NCBI GenBank assembly: GCA_027924585.1
Contig: BSBM01002121.1
Location: 124,001-188,000 of the forward strand
Direction of reading: 5' to 3'
From: Larix kaempferi
Taxonomy: Eukaryota; Streptophyta; Pinopsida; Pinales; Pinaceae
Length of the DNA: 64,000 nt
A program made the position numbers and the translations under genes. Under the pieces are notes generated by a model. That model made no database searches and was not told the DNA's origin. It was given only the letters and a program-made list of their open reading frames with translations. Shown piece after piece: positions 27,784-38,262 of the stretch. Every line of letters starts with the position of its first letter. Positions within the stretch are counted from its first letter, which is position 1.

Positions 27784-30700
27784 ATTGTTTGCGCATTCAC
27801 CGGGAAATAAGAAAAGCTTACTTCCACCGTTTTTTAAAATCACAGCTTCTAGAAGGTTTAAATGATTTCGTAAAAAACACGAGTTTTTAGAAAATGTGTT
27901 TTATTTCATAAATGGAATCTACAAAGTATGCACATTCTACGTCATAATGACTTTCTCTAGTTTGCGCATGTGTCCGGAAATAAGAAAAGCTTACTTCCCC
28001 TGTTTTTTAAAATCACAGCTTCTAGAAGGTTTACATGATTTCTTAAAAAACACGAGTTTTTAGAAAATGTGTTTTATTTCATAAATGGAATAAACAAAAT
28101 ATGCACATTCTACGTCATAACGACTTTCTATAGTTTGCGCACGCGTCCGGAAATAAGAAAAACTTACTTCCACCGTTTTTTAAAATCACCGCTTCTAGAA
28201 GGTTTAAATGATTTCTTAAAAAACACGATTTTTTAGAAAATGTGTTTTATTTCATAAATGGAATCAACAAAGTATGCACATTCTACGTCATAACGACTTT
28301 CTATAGTTTGCGCATTCGTCCGGAAATAAGAAAAGCTCACTTCCACCGTTTTTTAAAATCACATCTTCTAGAAGGTTTACATGATTTCGTAAAAAACACG
28401 AGTTTTTAGAAAATGTGTTTTATTTCATAAATGGAATCTACAAAGTATGCACATTCTACGTCATAACGACTTTCTATAGTTTGCGCATGCATTGGGAAAT
28501 AAGAAAAGCTTACTTCCCCCATTTTTTAAAATCACAGCTTCTAGAAGGTTTACATGATTTCTTAAAAAACACGAGTTTTTAGAAAATGTGTTTTATTTCA
28601 TAAATGGAATCAACAAAGTATGCACATTCTACGTCATAACGACTTTCTATAGTTTGCGCACGCGTCCGGAAATAAGAAAAGCTTACTTCCCCCGTTTTTT
28701 AAAATCACAACTTCTAGAAGGTTTACATGATTTCTTAAAAAACACGAGTTTTTAGAAAACGTGTTTTATTTCATAAATGGAATCAACAAATTATGCACAT
28801 TCTACGTCATAACGACTTTCTATAGTTTGCGCATGCGTCCGGAAATAAGAAAAGCTAACTACCACCGTTTTTTTAAATCACAGCTTCTAGAAGGTTTACA
28901 TGATTTCGTAAAAAACACGAGTATTTAGAAAATGTGTTTTATTTCATAAATGGAATCTACAAAGTATGCACATTCTACGTCATAACGACTTTCTATAGTT
29001 TGCGCATGCGTCCGGAAATAAGAAAAGCTTACTTCCACCATTTTTTAAAATCACAGCTTCTATAAGGTTTACATGATTTCTTAAAAAACACGAGTTTTTA
29101 GAAAATGTGTTTTATTTCATAAATGGAATGTACAAAGTATGCACATTCTACGTCATAACGACTTTCTATAGTTTGCGCATGTGTCCGGAAATAAGAAAAG
29201 CTTACTTCCGCCGTTTTTTAAAATCACAGCTTCTAGAAGGTTTACATGATTTATTAAAAAACAAGAGTTTTTAGAAAATGTGTTTTATTTCATAAATGGA
29301 ATCAACAAAGTATGCACATTCTACGTCATAACGACTTTCTATAGTTTGGGCATGCGTCTAGAAATAAGAAAAGCTTACTTCCACCGTTTTTTAAAATCAC
29401 AGCTTCTAGAAGGTTTACATGATTTCGTAAAAAACACGAGTTTTTGGAAAATGTGTTTTATTTCATTAATGGAATCTACAAAGTATGCACATTCTACGTC
29501 ATAACGACTTTCTATAGTTTACGCATGCGTCTGGAAATAAGAAAAGCTTACTTCCACCGTTTTTTAAAATCACGGCTTGTAGAAGGTTTACATAATTTCG
29601 TAAAAAACACGAGTTTTTAGAAAATGTGTTTTATTTCATCAACGGAAACAACAAAGTATGCACATTCTACGTCATAACGACTTTCTATAGTTTGCGCATT
29701 CGTCCGGAAATAAGAAAAGCTTACTTCCACCATTTTTTAAGATCACAGCTTCTAGAAGGTTTACATGATTTCGTAAAAAACACGAGTTTTTAGAAAATGT
29801 GTTTTATTTCATAAATGGAATCTACAAAGTATGCACATTCTACATCATAACTACTTTCTATAGTTTGCGCATCCATCCGGAAATAAGAAACGCTTACTTC
29901 CCCCGTTTTTTAAAATCACAGCTTCTAGAAGCTTTACATGATTTCGTAAAAGACACGAGTTTTTAGAAAATGTGTTTTATTTCATAAATGGAATCTACAA
30001 AGTATGCACATTCTACGTCATAACGACTTTCTATAGTTTGCGCATGCGTCCGGAAAGAAGAAAAGCTTACTTCCCCCGTTTTTTAAAATCACAGCTTCTA
30101 GAAGGTTTACATGATTTCATAAAAAACACGAGTTTTTAGAAAATGTGTTTTATTTCATAAATGGAATCAACAAAGTATGCACATTCTACGTCATAACGAC
30201 TTTCTATAGTTTGTGCATGCGCTTGGAAATAAGAAAAGCTTACTTCCCCCGTTTTTTAAAATCACAGCTTCTAGAAGGTTTACATGATTTCTTAAAAAAC
30301 ACGAGTTTTTAGAAAATGTGTTTTATTTCATAAATAGAATCAACAAAGTATGCACATTCTACGTCATAACGACTTTCTATAGTTTACGCATGCGTCCGGA
30401 AATAAGAAATGCTTACTTCCAACGTTTTTTAAAATCACAACTTCTAGAAGGTTTACATGATTTCGTAAAAAACACAAGTTTTTAGAAAATGTGTTTTATT
30501 TCATCAATGGAATCTACAAAGTATGCACATTCTACGTCATAACGAATTTCTATAGTTTGCGCATGCGTCCGGAAATAAGAAAAGCTTACTTCCCCCGTTT
30601 TTTAAAAACACAGCTTCTAGAAGGTTTACATGATTTCTTAAGAAACACGAGTTTTTAGAAAAAGTCTTTTATTTCATAAATGGAATCAACAAAGTATGCA

Positions 30701-33319
30701 CATTCTACGTCATAACGACTTTCTATAGTTTGCGCATGCGTCCGGAAATAAGAAAAGCTTACTTCCACCGTTTTTTAAAATCACCGCTTCTAGAAGGTTT
30801 ACATGATTTCTTAAAAAACAGGAGTTTTTAGAAAATGTGTTTTATTTCATAAATGGAATCAACAAAATATGCACATTCTACGTCATAACGACTTTCTATA
30901 GTTTGCGCATTCGTCCGGAAATAAGAAAAGCTCACTTCCACCGTTTTTTAAAATCACAACTTCTAGAAGGTTTACATTATTTCGTAAAAAACACGAGTTT
31001 TTAGAAAATGTGTTTTATTTCATAAATAGAATCTACAAAGTATGCACATTCTACGTCATAACGACTTTCTATAGTTTGCGCATGCATCCGGAAATAATAA
31101 AAGCTTACTTCCCCCGTTTTTTAAAATCACAACTTCTAGAAGGTTTACATGATTTCTTAAAAAACACGAGTATTTAGAAAATGTATTTTATTTCATAAAT
31201 GGAATCTACAAAGTATGCGCATTCTACGTCATAATGACCTTCTATAGTTTGCGCATGCGTCCGGAAATAAGAAAAGCTTACTTTCCCCTTTTTTTAAAAT
31301 CACAGCTTCTGGAAGGTTTACATGATTTCTTAAAAAACAAGAGTTTTTAGAAAATGTGTTTTATTTCATAAATGGAATCAAGAAAGTATGCACATTCTAC
31401 ATCATAACGACTTTCTATAATTTTCGCATGCGTCCAGAAATAAGAAAAGCTTACTTCCCCCGTTTTTTAAAATCACAGCTTCTAGGGGGTTTACAGGGTT
31501 TATTAAAATACACGAGTTTTTAGAAAATGTGTTTTATTTCATAAATGGAATCTACAAAGTATGCACATTCTACATCATAACGACTTTCTATAGTTTGCGC
31601 ATGCGTCCGGAAATAAGAAAAGCTTACATCCCCCATTTTTTAAAATCACAGCTTCTAGAAGGTTTACATGATTTCTTAAAAAACACGAGTTTTTAGAAAA
31701 TGTGTTTTATTTCATAAATGGAATCAACAAAGTATGCACATTCTACATCATAACGACTTTCTATAGTTTGCGCATGCGTTTGGAAAAAAGAAAAGCTTAC
31801 TTCCCGCGTTTTTTAAAATCACAGCTTCTAGAAGGTTTGCATGATTTCTTAAAAAATACGAGTTTTTAGAAAATGTGTTTTATTTCATAAATAGAATCAA
31901 CAAAGTATGCACATTCTATGTCATAACGACTTTCTATAGTTTGCGCATGCGTCCGGAAATAAGAAAAGCTTACTTCCACCGTTTTTTAAAATCACAACTT
32001 CTAGAAGGTTTACATGATTTCGTAAAAAACACGAGTTTTTAGAAAATCTGTTTTATTTCATCAATAGAATCTACAAAGTATGCACATTCTACGTCATAAC
32101 GACTTTCTATAGTTTGCGCATGCGTCCGGAAATAAGAAAAGCTTACTTCCCCCATTTTTTAAAAACACAGCTTCTAGAAGGTTTACATGATTTATTAAAA
32201 CACACGAGTTTTTAGAAAAAGTGTTTTATTTCATAAATGGAATCAACAAAGTATGCAAATTCTACGTCATAACGACTTTCTATATTTTGCGCATGCGTCC
32301 GGAAATAAGAAAAGCTTACTTCCACTGTTTTTTAAAATCACAGCTTGTAGAAGGTTTACATGATTTCGTAAAAAACACGAGTTTTTAGAAAATGTGTTTT
32401 ATTTCATCAATGGAATCAACAAATTATGCACATTCTACCTCATAACGACTTTCTATAGTTTGCGCATTCATCCGGAAATAAGAAAAGCTTACTTCCACCA
32501 TTTTTTAAAATCACAGCTTCTAGAAGGTTTACATGATTTCGTAAAAAACACGAGTTTTTAGAAAATGTGTTTTATTTCATAAATGGAATCTACAAAGTAT
32601 GCAAATTCTACGTCATAACGACTTTCTATAGTTTGCGCATGCATCCAGAAATAAGAAAAGCTTACTTCCCCCGTTTTTTAAAATCACAGCTTCTAGTAGG
32701 TTTACATGAATTCATAAAAAACACAAGTTTTTAGAAAATGTGTTTTATTTCATAAATGTAATCAACAAAGTATGCACATTCTACGTCATAACGACTTTCT
32801 ATAGTTTGCGCATGCGCTTTGAAATAAGAAAAGCTTACTTCCCCCGTTTTTTAAAATCACAGCTTCTAGAAGGTTTACATGATTTCTTAAAAAACATGAG
32901 TTTTTAGAAAATGTGTTTTATTTCATAAATAGAATCAACAAAGTATGCACATTCTACGTCATAACGACTTTCTATAGTTTGCGCATGCGTCCGGAAATAA
33001 GAAAAGCTTACTTCCCCCGTTTTTTAAAATCACAGCTTCTAGAAGGTTTACATGATTTCTTAAAAAACATGAGTTTTTAGAAAATGTGTTTTATTTCATA
33101 AATGGAATCTACAAAGTATGCACATTCTAGGTCATAACGACTTTCTATAGTTTTTGCATGCGTCCGGAAATAAGAAAAGCTTACTTCCACCGTTTTTTAA
33201 AATCACAGCTTCTAGAAGATTTACATGATTTCGTAAAAAACACGAGTTTTTAGAAAATGTGTTTTATTTCATAAATGGAATCTACAAAGTATGCACATTC
33301 TACGTCATAACGTCTTTCT

Positions 33320-35576
33320 ATAGTTTGCGCATGCGTCCGGAAATAAGAAAAGCTTACTTCCCCCGTTTTTTAAAATCACAGCTTCTAGAAGTTTTACATG
33401 ATTTCTTAAAAAACACGAGTTTTTAGAAAATGTGTTTTATTTCATAAATGGAATCAACAAAGTAAGCACATTCTACTTTATAACGACTTTCTATAGTTTG
33501 AGCATGCGTTTGGAAATAAGAAAAGCTTACTTCTCCCGTTTTTTAAAATCATAGCTTCTAGAAGGTTTACATGATTTCTTAAAAGACACGAGTTTTTAGA
33601 AAATGTGTTTCATTTCATAAATGGAATCAACGAAGTATGCATATTCTACGTCATAACGACTTTCTATAGTTTGCGCATGCGTCCGGAAATAAGAAAAGCT
33701 TACTTCCACCGTTTTTTAAAATCACCGCTTCTAGAAGGTTTACATGATTTCTTAAAAAACACGAGTTTTTATAAAATGTGTTTTATTTCATAAATGGAAT
33801 CAACAAAGTATGCACATTCTACGTCATAATGACTTTCTAAAGTTTGCGCATGCGTCCGGAAATAACAAAAGCTTACTTCCACGATTTTTTAAAATCACCG
33901 CTTCTAGAAGGTTTACATGATTTCTTAAAAAACAGGAGTTTTTAGAAAATGTGTTTTATTTCATAAATGGAATCAACAAAGTATGCATTTTCTACGTCAT
34001 AACGACTTTCTATAGTTTGCGCATTCGTCCGGAAATAAGAAAAACTTACTTCCCCCGTTTTTTAAAATCACAGCTTCTAGAAGGTTTACATGATTTCTTA
34101 AAAAACACGAGTTTTTAGAAAATGTGTTTTATTTCATAAATGGAATCAACAAAGTATGCAGATTCTACGTCATAACGACTTTCTATAGTTTCCGCACGCG
34201 TCCGGAAATAAGAAAATCTTACTTCCACCGTTTTTTAAAATCACAGCTTCTAGAAGGTTTACATGATTTCTTAAAAAACACGAGTTTTTAGAAAATGTGT
34301 TTTATTTCATAAATGGAATCTACAAAGTATGCACATTCTACGTCATAACGACTTTCTATAGTTTGCGCATGCATCCGGAAATAAGAAAAGCTTACTTCCC
34401 CCGTTTTTTAAAATCAGAGCTTCTAGAAGGTTTACATGATTTCATAAAAAACACGAGTTTTTATAAAATGTGTTTTATTTCATAAATGGAATCAACAAGG
34501 TATGCACATTCTACATCATAACGACTTTCTATAGTTTGAGCATGCGTTTGGAAATAAGAAAAGCTTACTTCTCGCGTTTTTTAAAATCACAGCTTCTAGA
34601 AGATTTACATGATTTCTTAAAAAACATGAGTGTTTAGAAAATGTGTTTTATTTCATAAATGGAATCAACAAAGTATGCACATTCTACCTCTTAACGACTT
34701 TCTATAGTTTGCGCATGCGTCCGGAAATAAGAAAAGCTTACTTCCACCGTTTTTTAAAATCACCGCTTCTAGCAGGTTTACATGATTTTTTAAAAAACAC
34801 GAGTGTTTAGAAAATGTGTTTTATTTCATAAATGGAATAAACAAAGTATGCACATTTTACGTCATAACGACTTTCTATAGTTTGCGCATGCGTTTGGAAA
34901 TAATAAACACTTACTTCCCCCGTTTTTTAAAATCACAGCTTCTAGAAGGTTTACATGATTTCTTTAAAAACACGAGTTTTTAGAAAATGTGTTTTATTTC
35001 GTAAATGGAATCAACAAAGTATGCACATTCTACGTCATAACGACTTTCTATAGTTTGCGCATGCGTCCGGAAATAAGAAAAGATTACTTCCCCCGTTTTT
35101 TAAAATCACAGCTTCCAGAAGGTTTACATGATTTCTTAAAAAACACGTGATTTTAGAAAATGTGTTTTATTTCATAAATGGAATCAACAAAGTATGCACA
35201 TTCTACGTCATAACGACTTTCTATAGTTTGCGCATTCGTCCGGAAATAAGAAAAGGTTACTTCCACCGTTTTTTTAAATCACAGCTTCTAGAAGGTTTAC
35301 ATGATTTCGTAAAAAACACGAGTTTTTAGAAAATGTGTTTTATTTCATAAATGGAATCTACAAAGTATGCACATTCTACGTCATATCGAATTTCTATAGT
35401 TTGCGGATGCGTCCGGAAATAAGAAAAGCTTACTTCCCCCATTTTTTAAAATCACAGCTTCTAGAAGGTTTACATGATTTCTTAAAAAAAACGAGTTTTT
35501 AGAAAATGTGTTTTATTTCATAAATGGAATAAACAAAGTATGCACATTCTACGTCATAACGACTTTCTATAGTTTG
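33320..35576. repeat. Left flank of retrotransposon copy 1, duplicated at 57474-59730
   Basis: Thirteen monomers that reappear before retrotransposon copy 2 with a constant 24,154-bp offset. Shared rare variants include ctagaagttttac, aaagtaagcac, gtttgagcatgcg, cttctcgcg, an acgtgattttag change at about 35145/59299 and ggaataaacaaag just before the insertion. To the left, similarity to the copy-2 flank ends at about 33320/57474. Confidence 0.88.
35572..35576. other. Target-site duplication GTTTG, left side of copy 1
   Basis: The five satellite bases immediately left of the element are repeated exactly at 43325-43329. Five bases is the usual copia duplication length. Removing the element and one copy restores an ordinary monomer. 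Confidence 0.95.
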
Positions 35577-36064
35577 TGTTAAGTTTAAACCAAATAGACA
35601 AGCAAGATCACTGAAAGAAACACAATCACAAGATAGACACACAATATACCCTGGGAAACCCTCATGGGGTAGAAAACCCAGCAAAGCTCTCCTCAATAAG
35701 ATGATCAACCAAAATACAAGATGTGCTCCTTCCTTCTTTGTCTCCTTAGCAGATCTCCTAGATAAGTGCGCACTCTTCCACAAGTGAGTGAGTGATCAAA
35801 TGAGGAGTTCACCTCTCTTATTTATACTGACTCCTAACTGACTAAAAGACCTAATGGGGCCGACCTCTCCTGGAGAAGTCTAATAACCCCAAAAATATAA
35901 CCATAGGATCGACCCCCACATGGTGGGTCTAATAACCCTAGTAATACAAACTCTCGGAGGAATAAACATCTCCGGATACATAATAGGGTTACCTCGGAGG
36001 GATGAAACATCTCCGGAATAATAAAGTACAAATATAATATTCTTTGAAGTTACAATATTCAACA
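35577..36064 (-). repeat. 3' LTR of retrotransposon copy 1
   Basis: 488 bp, beginning tgttaagttt and ending atattcaaca on the plus strand, so TG...CA on the element strand. It matches 42836-43324 at all but 12 positions and one single-base indel (ctagtaatac here, ctagttaatac there). A cluster of changes, ccataggatcg here against ccacagggccg in both the 5' LTR and the copy-2 LTR, identifies mutations private to this LTR. Confidence 0.96.
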
Positions 36065-36073
36065 CTCCCCCTT
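36065..36073 (-). other. Polypurine tract adjacent to 3' LTR
   Basis: The minus strand reads AAGGGGGAG directly before the 3' LTR. This is the expected site and composition for the RNase H-resistant primer of plus-strand cDNA synthesis. The same nine bases occur again at 38266-38274, next to the pol stop codon. Confidence 0.9.
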
Positions 36074-36217
36074 AATGAGAAGGATATTATAACAGCATCT
36101 GCAGGAGCAAGGAGTCACTATACATGATACATCTATAAATCATCGGAAGCTTTCTTCAATTTGTCTTCATCAGTAACTCAACCAGTTACTTGTATATCAA
36201 TGTCAACATCAACATCA
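36074..36217. other. Unique segment between PPT and 23-bp repeats (copy 1)
   Basis: About 140 bp of the 3' noncoding region without repeats or a recognised signal. It is nearly identical to 60230-60373 in copy 2. Confidence 0.6.
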
Positions 36218-36556
36218 CGATCTTCAGCATCGTCATCACATGATCAGCAGCATCGTCATCACACGATCAGCAGTATCGTCATCACACGATCAGCAGTATC
36301 GTCATCACATGATCAGCAGCATTGTCATCACACGATCAGCAGTATCGTCATCACACGATCAGCAACATCGTCATCACACGATCAGCAGCATCGACATCGT
36401 CATCACATGATCAACAGCATTGTCATCATATGATCAGCAGCATCGTCATCACACGATCAGCAGCATCGACATCGTCATCACACGATCAGCAGCATCGTCA
36501 TCACATGATCAGCAGCATCGTCATCACATGATTAGCAACATCGTTATCACATGATC
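36218..36556. repeat. 23-bp tandem repeats in retrotransposon 3' UTR (copy 1)
   Basis: About fourteen units of the form gatcagcagcatcgtcatcacac, mostly 23 bp with a few 29-bp variants containing an extra catcga. The TGATCA palindrome and the TCAT-CAC-ATGA stem occur in the catgatc variants. Histidine- and serine-rich open frames on the plus strand are by-products. Confidence 0.9.
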
Positions 36557-36558
36557 AT

Positions 36559-36824
36559 CAATACAAGTATCCTACCGATACAAGTAACCACATCATCAAT
36601 ACAAGTATCCTACCGATACAAGTAACCACATCATTAATACAAGTATCCTACCGATACAAGTAACCACATCATCAATGCAAGTATCCTACCGATACAAGTA
36701 ACCACATCATCAATACAAGTATCCTACCGATACAAGTAACCACATCATTAATACAAGTATCCTACCGATACAAGTAACCACGTCATCAATACAAGTATCC
36801 TACCGATACAAGTAACCACATCAT
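36559..36824. repeat. 38-bp tandem repeats in retrotransposon 3' UTR (copy 1)
   Basis: Seven units start at 36559 and recur every 38 bp to 36787, with very few substitutions (attaat, aatgcaag, cacgtc). Each contains the hairpin GTATC-CTACC-GATAC. There are no spacers between units, so this is a simple tandem array rather than a CRISPR. Confidence 0.93.
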
Positions 36825-36839
36825 CAATAAAATCACTTT

Positions 36840-37076
36840 CTCGGAGACCATTCGTCTACGGATCAATTCAGGGACCGAAGTCCGGGGATGATACAATCCC
36901 CATCACGTACATTTTGAACTAGTGGTTCCGGGATGATGCAATCCCCATCACTTTATTCTCGGAGACCTCACGTCTACGGATCAATTCAGGGACCAAGGTC
37001 CGGGGATGATACAAAACCCATCACGTACATTTTGAACTTAGTGGTTCCAGGATGATGCAATCCCCATCACTTTAGT
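36840..37076. repeat. 118/119-bp diverged relatives of the 87-bp repeat (copy 1)
   Basis: Two units (36840 and 36958) share the ctcggagacc...cgtctacgg start and the hairpin segments with the 87-bp family, but contain an extra gtacattttgaact segment. Their hairpins keep pairing with different bases: GGAC-CGAA-GTCC, GGACC-AA-GGTCC and GGGGAT-(6)-ATCCCC. Confidence 0.88.
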
Positions 37077-37748
37077 CTCGGAGACCTCACGTCTACGGCT
37101 CTCTTTAGGACTGAAAGTCCAGGGATGATCCAATCCCCTCAACTGTCCTCTAAGGACTTCATTCTCGGAGACCTCACGTCTACGGCTCTCTTTAGGACTG
37201 AAAGTCTAGGGATGATCCAATCCCCTCAACTGTCCTCTAAGGACTTCATTCTCGGAGACCTCACGTCTACGGCTCTCTTTAGGACTGAAAGTCCAGGGAT
37301 GATCCAATCCCCTCAACTGTCCATTAAGGACTTCATTCTTGGAGACCTTACGTCTACGGCTCTCTTCAGGAATGAAAGTCCAGGGATGATCCAATCCCCT
37401 CAACTGTCCTCTAAGGACTTCATTCTCGGAGACCTCACGTCTACCGCTCTCTTTAGGACTGAAAGTCCAGGGATGATCCAATCCCCTCAACTGTCCATTA
37501 AGGACTTCATTCTCGGAGACCTTACATCTACGCCTCTCTTTAGGACTGAAAGTCCAGGGATGATCCAATCCCCTCAACTGTCCATTAAGGACTTCATTCT
37601 CGGAGACCTTACGTCTACGGCTCTCTTTAGGACTGAAAGTCCAGGGATGATCCAATCCCCTCAACTGTCCATTAAGGACTTCATTCTCGGAGACCTTACG
37701 TCTACGGCTCTCTTTAGGACTGAAAGTCCAGGGATGATCCAATCCCCT
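37077..37748. repeat. 87-bp tandem repeats in retrotransposon 3' UTR (copy 1)
   Basis: Seven full units start at 37077, 37164, 37251, 37338, 37425, 37512 and 37599, with a partial eighth from 37686. Each holds short inverted repeats: GGACT-GAA-AGTCC, GGGAT-(6)-ATCCC, GTCC...GGAC and AGAC-(5)-GTCT. As 87 is a multiple of 3, both strands stay open (225 codons plus, 178 codons minus), which is expected for an in-frame repeat and not evidence of coding. Confidence 0.93.
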
Positions 37749-37800
37749 TCTGTATTCTCATCTATACAGGTACAAATATCCAAGAGCATGTATCACATTT

Positions 37801-38170
37801 AGCATGTATTCTCACTAATACATCTAATCATCAAGACATGTATACATCACAACTAGCATGTATTCTTACTAATACATCTAACATCAAAACATGTATACAT
37901 CACACCAAAACATGTATACATCTAGCATGTATTGTCACTAATACATCTAATATCAAAACATGTATACATCACACCAAAACATGTATACATCTAGCATGTA
38001 TTGTCACTAATACATCTAATATCAAAACATGTATACATCACACCAAAACATGTATACATCTAGCATGTATTGTCACTAATACATCTAATATCAAAACATG
38101 TATACATCACACCAAAACATGTATACATCTAGCATGTATTCTCACTAATACATCTAGCATCAAAACATTT
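37801..38170. repeat. 69-bp tandem repeats in retrotransposon 3' UTR (copy 1)
   Basis: Units start at 37801, 37855, 37924, 37993, 38062 and 38131, with spacing 54 then 69 bp. Each unit has the hairpin ATGTATT-(6)-AATACAT (7-bp stem) and up to two copies of the palindrome ATGTATACAT. Because 69 is a multiple of 3, a 128-codon plus-strand frame stays open. It is antisense to the element and is not considered a gene. Confidence 0.92.
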
Positions 38171-38262
38171 ATCCGTAAAAATAAAAGATATATAAGAGTT
38201 CTAAATCTAAATAATTGTAAGTAACTAAGTGCAACAAAACAAAATTGTTAACAAATACTATA
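38171..38262. other. Unique spacer between pol stop and the 69-bp repeats
   Basis: About 90 bp of AT-rich sequence without recognisable motif, part of the 3' noncoding region of copy 1. It is repeated nearly unchanged at 62327-62418 in copy 2. Confidence 0.6.

Larger units (their letters stand above)
20065..33320. repeat. 39- and 38-monomer higher-order repeat pair (about 6.7 and 6.5 kb)
   Basis: Unit A (20065-26777) and unit B (26778 to about 33320) are tandem copies. Matching landmarks 6,713 bp apart are acattctatagtttgcgtatg (20065/26778), the 141-bp short monomer (20930/27643) and gaaaacgtg (22041/28755). Further right, the offset drops by about one monomer (for example cattctaggt at 26581/33123, 6,542 bp). 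Unit B therefore lacks one monomer that unit A has near 25.3-25.5 kb, which is typical of unequal exchange. The right boundary is approximate. Confidence 0.8.
1..35576. repeat. 173-bp tandem satellite array, left block
   Basis: About 206 head-to-tail monomers. The anchor ctatagtttg recurs at 173-bp steps (for example the tatag at 4, 177 and 350). A typical monomer is about 33% GC with seven CpGs, a HindIII site (aagctt), an 8-bp palindrome cgcatgcg, the palindrome ttttaaaa and a 10-bp palindrome cttctagaag. Monomers differ mainly by point changes; indels are rare, usually 1-2 bp. Plus-strand open frames of 60-113 codons recur only because the monomer is repeated. They end at the tag in gagtttttag, drift in frame because 173 is not a multiple of 3, and show no codon-position bias. 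The length is in the usual range of plant centromeric satellites (about 150-180 bp), but I do not recognise the family. No gene, RNA or unrelated insertion is visible in this block. Confidence 0.97.

Noticed and set aside
35499-36065. Minus-strand frames of 61-94 codons across the 3' LTR, and a similar one at 42821-43111
   Set aside because: Chance open frames in LTR sequence. No recognisable domain is present, and one reads directly into satellite.
36161-36531. Serine/histidine-rich repeat frames
   Set aside because: Products of the 23-bp repeat array, with no initiation context or conservation to support coding.
36559-36824. Regular 38-bp repeats resembling a CRISPR array
   Set aside because: Units abut with no unique spacers, no cas genes are present, and the array lies inside a plant retrotransposon.
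37125-37802. Open frame of 225 codons (plus strand) overlapped by one of 178 codons (minus strand)
   Set aside because: Both arise because an 87-bp unit (multiple of 3) is repeated. Simultaneous openness on both strands and a noncoding position in the 3' UTR argue against a protein.
37838-38224. 128-codon threonine/cysteine-rich repeat frame
   Set aside because: Product of the 69-bp (multiple of 3) repeats, antisense to the element.
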